This document shows, in pieces, positions 5,001 to 5,793 of a stretch of 5,793 nt of DNA. The notes under the pieces are model-generated. The model was not told the origin of the DNA, ran no database searches, and was given only the letters and a program-made list of their open reading frames with translations. Both the position numbers and the translations under genes were made by a program. Where the stretch lies: positions 1-5,793 of the forward strand of contig JACQNF010000009.1 of NCBI GenBank assembly GCA_016203215.1, given 5' to 3'. Every line of letters begins with the position of its first letter. Positions within the stretch are counted from its first letter, which is position 1. The DNA is from Candidatus Woesearchaeota archaeon. Lineage in GTDB: Archaea > Nanobdellota > Nanobdellia > Woesearchaeales > GW2011-AR9.

Positions 5001-5793
5001 CTTACTGACAATGTTGTTGATCAGCACATCTTTGACGCTACTTTCCTTGACACGTTCATGGGAGAAGGACGAGAATTAGCACTGGGATGGGGCAACGGCT
5101 ATTATCTCCTGAGCTACGCCGGTGCGACGCCGACACAGAAATCGTTTTTTGAATTTGAAAAATTATCGTTAGCGACAATAGATGGTGCGACTAAGTTTAC
5201 TCCCACAGTCAGTGGATTACAGGCATCGTTTACTGTTCCACAGGGGACGATCACTATTTCGGTGAATAAAGATGTGACGACGATGATATTTGCAAAGAAA
5301 GGCGCTAAAGAGATTGCGCAAGAAGCAGCTACGGAAGCGTTTGCTCCTCTCTCCGATCAAAAGTACGTCCTTGGGCAAGGAAAAATTGTTGCCATCACTC
5401 CTGGTGAGGGAGTCATCGGCGGTTCGTATGCTATTTGTGATACCGGTATTTATGTTGAGAAAATCACTGACAAAGTCAAACTTTGTCGTAACGGTGAACT
5501 ATACAAAGTTCTGGCTGAAGGTGAATTCTTTAAAGATGGTTCTCTGTTGATGCGGTATACCCCGGCAATCGAAGGTGGAAAAACGAAGAAATATGTGGCG
5601 CTCTGGTACGGTCGGGACATTTCACCGATGATGCAATTCTCCTGGCTTTCCCTCGCAGAGAATTTTAACAATAAGCAGTTCCCAGCCCTACTCTGGGATA
5701 AAGAATGGTTTGAACTCTCCGGGACGACGCCTTCGTTATCTGACTTGCAGTTGAAGAGTTTAAACGGGACGACGTTTTGCACTGTCCATGCAT
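2064..5793 (+). CDS. Giant membrane-anchored, Cys-rich repeat surface protein, 3' partial
   Basis: One frame runs without a stop from ATG 2064 to the window end: 1243 complete codons and still open. An in-frame TAG sits directly before the ATG (2061-2063), so the protein cannot start further upstream. I do not recognise a named family. In order: a basic N-terminus (ARKAKP); a membrane helix or uncleaved signal at residues 14-35; a Cys-rich region at 55-480 with 26 cysteines and two arrays of C-x-G-x2-W-x2-C-like units; then a beta-rich, Cys-poor region from about 505 built of ~203-residue tandem repeats, with a fourth copy running off the end. Even Cys numbers and regular pairing suggest extracellular disulfides. 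N-x-S/T sequons at N825, N979 and N1234 could be glycosylated. The gene has its own putative promoter. Surface display is inferred; adhesion or envelope structure is only a guess. Confidence 0.9.
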   Translation, partial: MARKAKPTVSPGKLILLIASIVLLVVLLSSLYPLLREKGVTGKAFAPPGQAFASCSSEKGGFVFRYNDNKNIALCSGVDNNGHECNSDYVGFIKTVTTNSGSVDVRCNANPSYQDPAFRWVECDTNANLGTSGFKWSVGEGYLFGDGKTLCAQNGEVESFFVCPSSHRISGSEGVFQDTGVVQTIKGDYLCNGGNGWKLCDESQKDKTLSETDGKSLFYCQERDGKLRWEKCSSSENNGQVTNNQIRYCDGAEWVKCDAAAKGQVSVDQKYYCEGTIWKECQVENSFSSDYKALCKGGKWSVFLQAATPPSGFSWDVPPVPQLSFEQEGVVVYNKQRKDATGTVLGGAPTGRKFYCPSTQFCPATSYQQVDNCYSENTIFPSEPSGKKPDWLCTLENNEGIWVYCNPNLPKEYKLYEEKYLCDIKGGNYLWNKCDKDKLSEDKKYYCDGTKWTPCTSSLNGGATQNENYVCSGEEWSSSFKLDSANLFEVRIQQDGDKKDISPLGSTYLCDKGTENIKFRATICYGLTEALLTVPSFTFLQGSNQPLQTKGNILFTYDEADPKSVSAHYIVRLTTEQPAFDLLTLSVVAQNFVAGRRLAVEVDGQYYLLTQVPAGPLDLSKLELVWLPSKNPVPVTVLASDTYQFEIQAKKVLQISYVADRVVIQLAKPVEAFAGQVTLHNLAAEYEVVFSRQQPVKLQDPELGGPVIVPCLSDSPSDPLTLQICLNDQVQPVATVQRDVLTDVRINNVPVAFLYHWDDATKSKRASIFSLQTLDGRKEENPLELQYEDFVGSLVDDDKRVALRFANNLYLLDHDGAILSLPALNLTSYAEEGRVTYSSGSQSEKSVEFLVDGGKITLTRQLIFPPPPFALSVKTTAELLSNPLDLAQELSTSFSSEVPVMVTAPINYGVLGQDTADVLGFKHFFKVKGDGPGQSTMPLEFQTVYPDVHAAGQTLFYYYGAEKKGGELVKTARVYLYYNLTDNVVDQHIFDATFLDTFMGEGRELALGWGNGYYLLSYAGATPTQKSFFEFEKLSLATIDGATKFTPTVSGLQASFTVPQGTITISVNKDVTTMIFAKKGAKEIAQEAATEAFAPLSDQKYVLGQGKIVAITPGEGVIGGSYAICDTGIYVEKITDKVKLCRNGELYKVLAEGEFFKDGSLLMRYTPAIEGGKTKKYVALWYGRDISPMMQFSWLSLAENFNNKQFPALLWDKEWFELSGTTPSLSDLQLKSLNGTTFCTVHA
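2103..2168 (+). other. N-terminal transmembrane helix / signal anchor of the giant protein
   Basis: Residues 14-35 are a continuous hydrophobic run (LILLIASIVLLVVLL and onward to PLL), preceded by K/R-rich residues 2-13 and followed by charged REK. This fits Sec-dependent insertion with the C-terminal bulk outside. A possible signal-peptidase motif, A-F-A before S54, lies about 18 residues beyond the helix. That is unusually far, so an uncleaved anchor is more likely than a cleaved signal. Confidence 0.85.
2226..2552 (+). other. Irregular Cys-rich leading segment of the giant protein
   Basis: Residues 55-163 hold seven cysteines: C55, then likely pairs C75/C85, C107/C123 and C151/C163. The second pair ends in FRWVEC and the third in FFVC, so both look like diverged versions of the W-x2-C ending of the regular units that follow. 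Spacing between each pair's cysteines is longer and less regular (9, 15 and 11 residues) than in most later units. Confidence 0.65.
2622..2972 (+). repeat. Cys/Trp mini-repeat array 1 (five units)
   Basis: Residues 187-303 carry five units of the form aromatic/Leu-C-x(n)-W-x2-C, mostly with G after the first Cys: C191/C200 (YLCNGGNGWKLC), C220/C232 (FYC...RWEKC), C249/C257 (RYCDGAEWVKC), C273/C281 (YYCEGTIWKEC) and C295 (LCKGGKWSVF). First cysteines are 29, 29, 24 and 22 residues apart. The last unit keeps C and W but has no second Cys, and looks like a cap. Intra-unit Cys-Cys disulfides with the Trp in a small core are the likely fold (inference). Confidence 0.85.
2973..3227 (+). other. Spacer between the two mini-repeat arrays
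   Basis: Residues 304-388 separate the arrays. The first part is Pro-rich (SWDVPPVPQ) and Cys-free, followed by a stretch likely to be beta structure. A cluster C356, C362, C373 (YCPSTQFC, then DNC) follows, with an odd number of cysteines and no W-x2-C ending. One of these may pair with the unpaired Cys of an adjacent array cap. I recognise no domain here. Confidence 0.6.
3228..3503 (+). repeat. Cys/Trp mini-repeat array 2 (four units)
   Basis: Residues 389-480 carry C393/C405 (WLC...IWVYC), C422/C434 (YLC...LWNKC), C447/C455 (YYCDGTKWTPC) and a capping unit C471 (YVCSGEEWSSSF) without a second Cys. First cysteines are 29, 25 and 24 residues apart. The final C-x-G-x2-W-S...F form echoes the cap of array 1, which suggests that an array-plus-cap module was duplicated. 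Confidence 0.85.
3576..4178 (+). repeat. Long tandem repeat, unit 1 (~201 aa)
   Basis: Residues 505-705. The unit opens with a Cys pair C510/C524 (YLCDKG...ATIC), then KGNILFTY (550-557), a segment starting FDLLTL (580-585), and the signature GRRLAVEVDGQYYLLT (595-610) with its anchor Ala at 599. A later beta-like stretch FEIQAKKVLQIS (645-656) matches units 2 and 3. Boundaries are approximate, set by the Cys pair and the repeat period. Confidence 0.7.
4179..4784 (+). repeat. Long tandem repeat, unit 2 (~202 aa)
   Basis: Residues 706-907. The Cys pair C711/C725 has the same 13-residue spacing as in unit 1. The signature is DKRVALRFANNLYLLD (798-813), anchor Ala 802, exactly 203 residues after unit 1. 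The later stretch FLVDGGKITLT (849-859) matches FEIQAKKVLQIS of unit 1 and FTVPQGTITIS of unit 3. A PPPP run (865-868) follows it and is not shared with the other units. Confidence 0.7.
4785..5420 (+). repeat. Long tandem repeat, unit 3 (~212 aa), lacking the Cys pair
   Basis: Residues 908-1119. AGQTLFYYYG (951-960) corresponds to KGNILFTY of unit 1. The signature is GRELALGWGNGYYLLS (1002-1017), anchor Ala 1006, 204 residues after unit 2 and identical to the unit 1 signature at 8 of 16 positions. FTVPQGTITIS (1056-1066) follows. There is no cysteine anywhere in this unit, so the disulfide expected near its start is missing. Confidence 0.7.
5421..5793 (+). repeat. Long tandem repeat, unit 4, cut by the window end
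   Basis: Residues 1120-1243 and beyond. The Cys pair C1125/C1141 (YAICDTG...VKLC) is spaced two residues wider than in units 1 and 2. DGSLLMRYTP (1158-1167) matches the LFTY/LFYYY element. The weaker signature KQFPALLWDKEWFELS (1204-1219) has its Ala at 1208, 202 residues after unit 3. The following NGTTFCTV parallels DGATKFTPTV of unit 3. C1239 has no visible partner before the window ends. Confidence 0.6.

Noticed and set aside
5450..5782. Minus-strand open frame of 110 codons near the window end
   Set aside because: It is antisense to unit 4 of the long repeat, whose frame is supported by alignment with units 1-3.

Overview
The window looks archaeal. The first gene encodes an archaeal-type AMP phosphorylase, and the long gap ahead of the third gene carries a BRE/TATA-like element. 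A giant, cysteine-rich, membrane-anchored surface protein beside a nucleotide-salvage enzyme would suit a DPANN lineage such as Woesearchaeota or Pacearchaeota. That placement is an inference from gene content; no rRNA or other marker is present.

Layout: all three genes are on the + strand. (1) Positions 1-1415 hold AMP phosphorylase, cut by the window start and missing roughly its first 30 residues. (2) Positions 1415-1957 hold a DUF1003-family two-helix membrane protein whose ATG overlaps the stop of gene 1 by one base, so the two are probably co-transcribed and translationally coupled. (3) A 106-base gap carries an imperfect 12-bp direct repeat, a BRE/TATA-like promoter and a short GGG-containing ribosome site. 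(4) From 2064 to the window end (5793) runs one uninterrupted reading frame of 1243 complete codons with no stop. It encodes a very large exported or anchored protein whose C-terminus lies outside the window.

The third gene is the most interesting part. After one N-terminal membrane helix, residues 55-480 are cysteine-rich. They contain two arrays of a mini-motif of the form C-x-G-x2-W-x2-C (spacing variable), each ending in a unit that keeps C and W but lacks the second Cys. Residues ~505 to the end are cysteine-poor and form a diverged tandem repeat with a period of about 203 residues. A shared motif, roughly [RK]-x-[LV]-A-[LV]-x-[VFW] followed by YLL, recurs with its Ala at residues 599, 802 and 1006, and in weaker form at 1208 (steps of 203, 204 and 202). 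A Cys pair precedes the motif in units 1, 2 and 4 and is absent from unit 3.

Genes 1 and 2 look like housekeeping (AMP/ribose-1,5-bisphosphate metabolism plus a membrane protein of unknown role). Gene 3 appears to be a separate transcription unit for a cell-surface, disulfide-stabilised repeat protein. Its function cannot be named from the sequence; adhesion, envelope structure or cell-cell contact are only plausible guesses. No RNA genes, CRISPR arrays, mobile elements or convincing hairpin terminators were seen.
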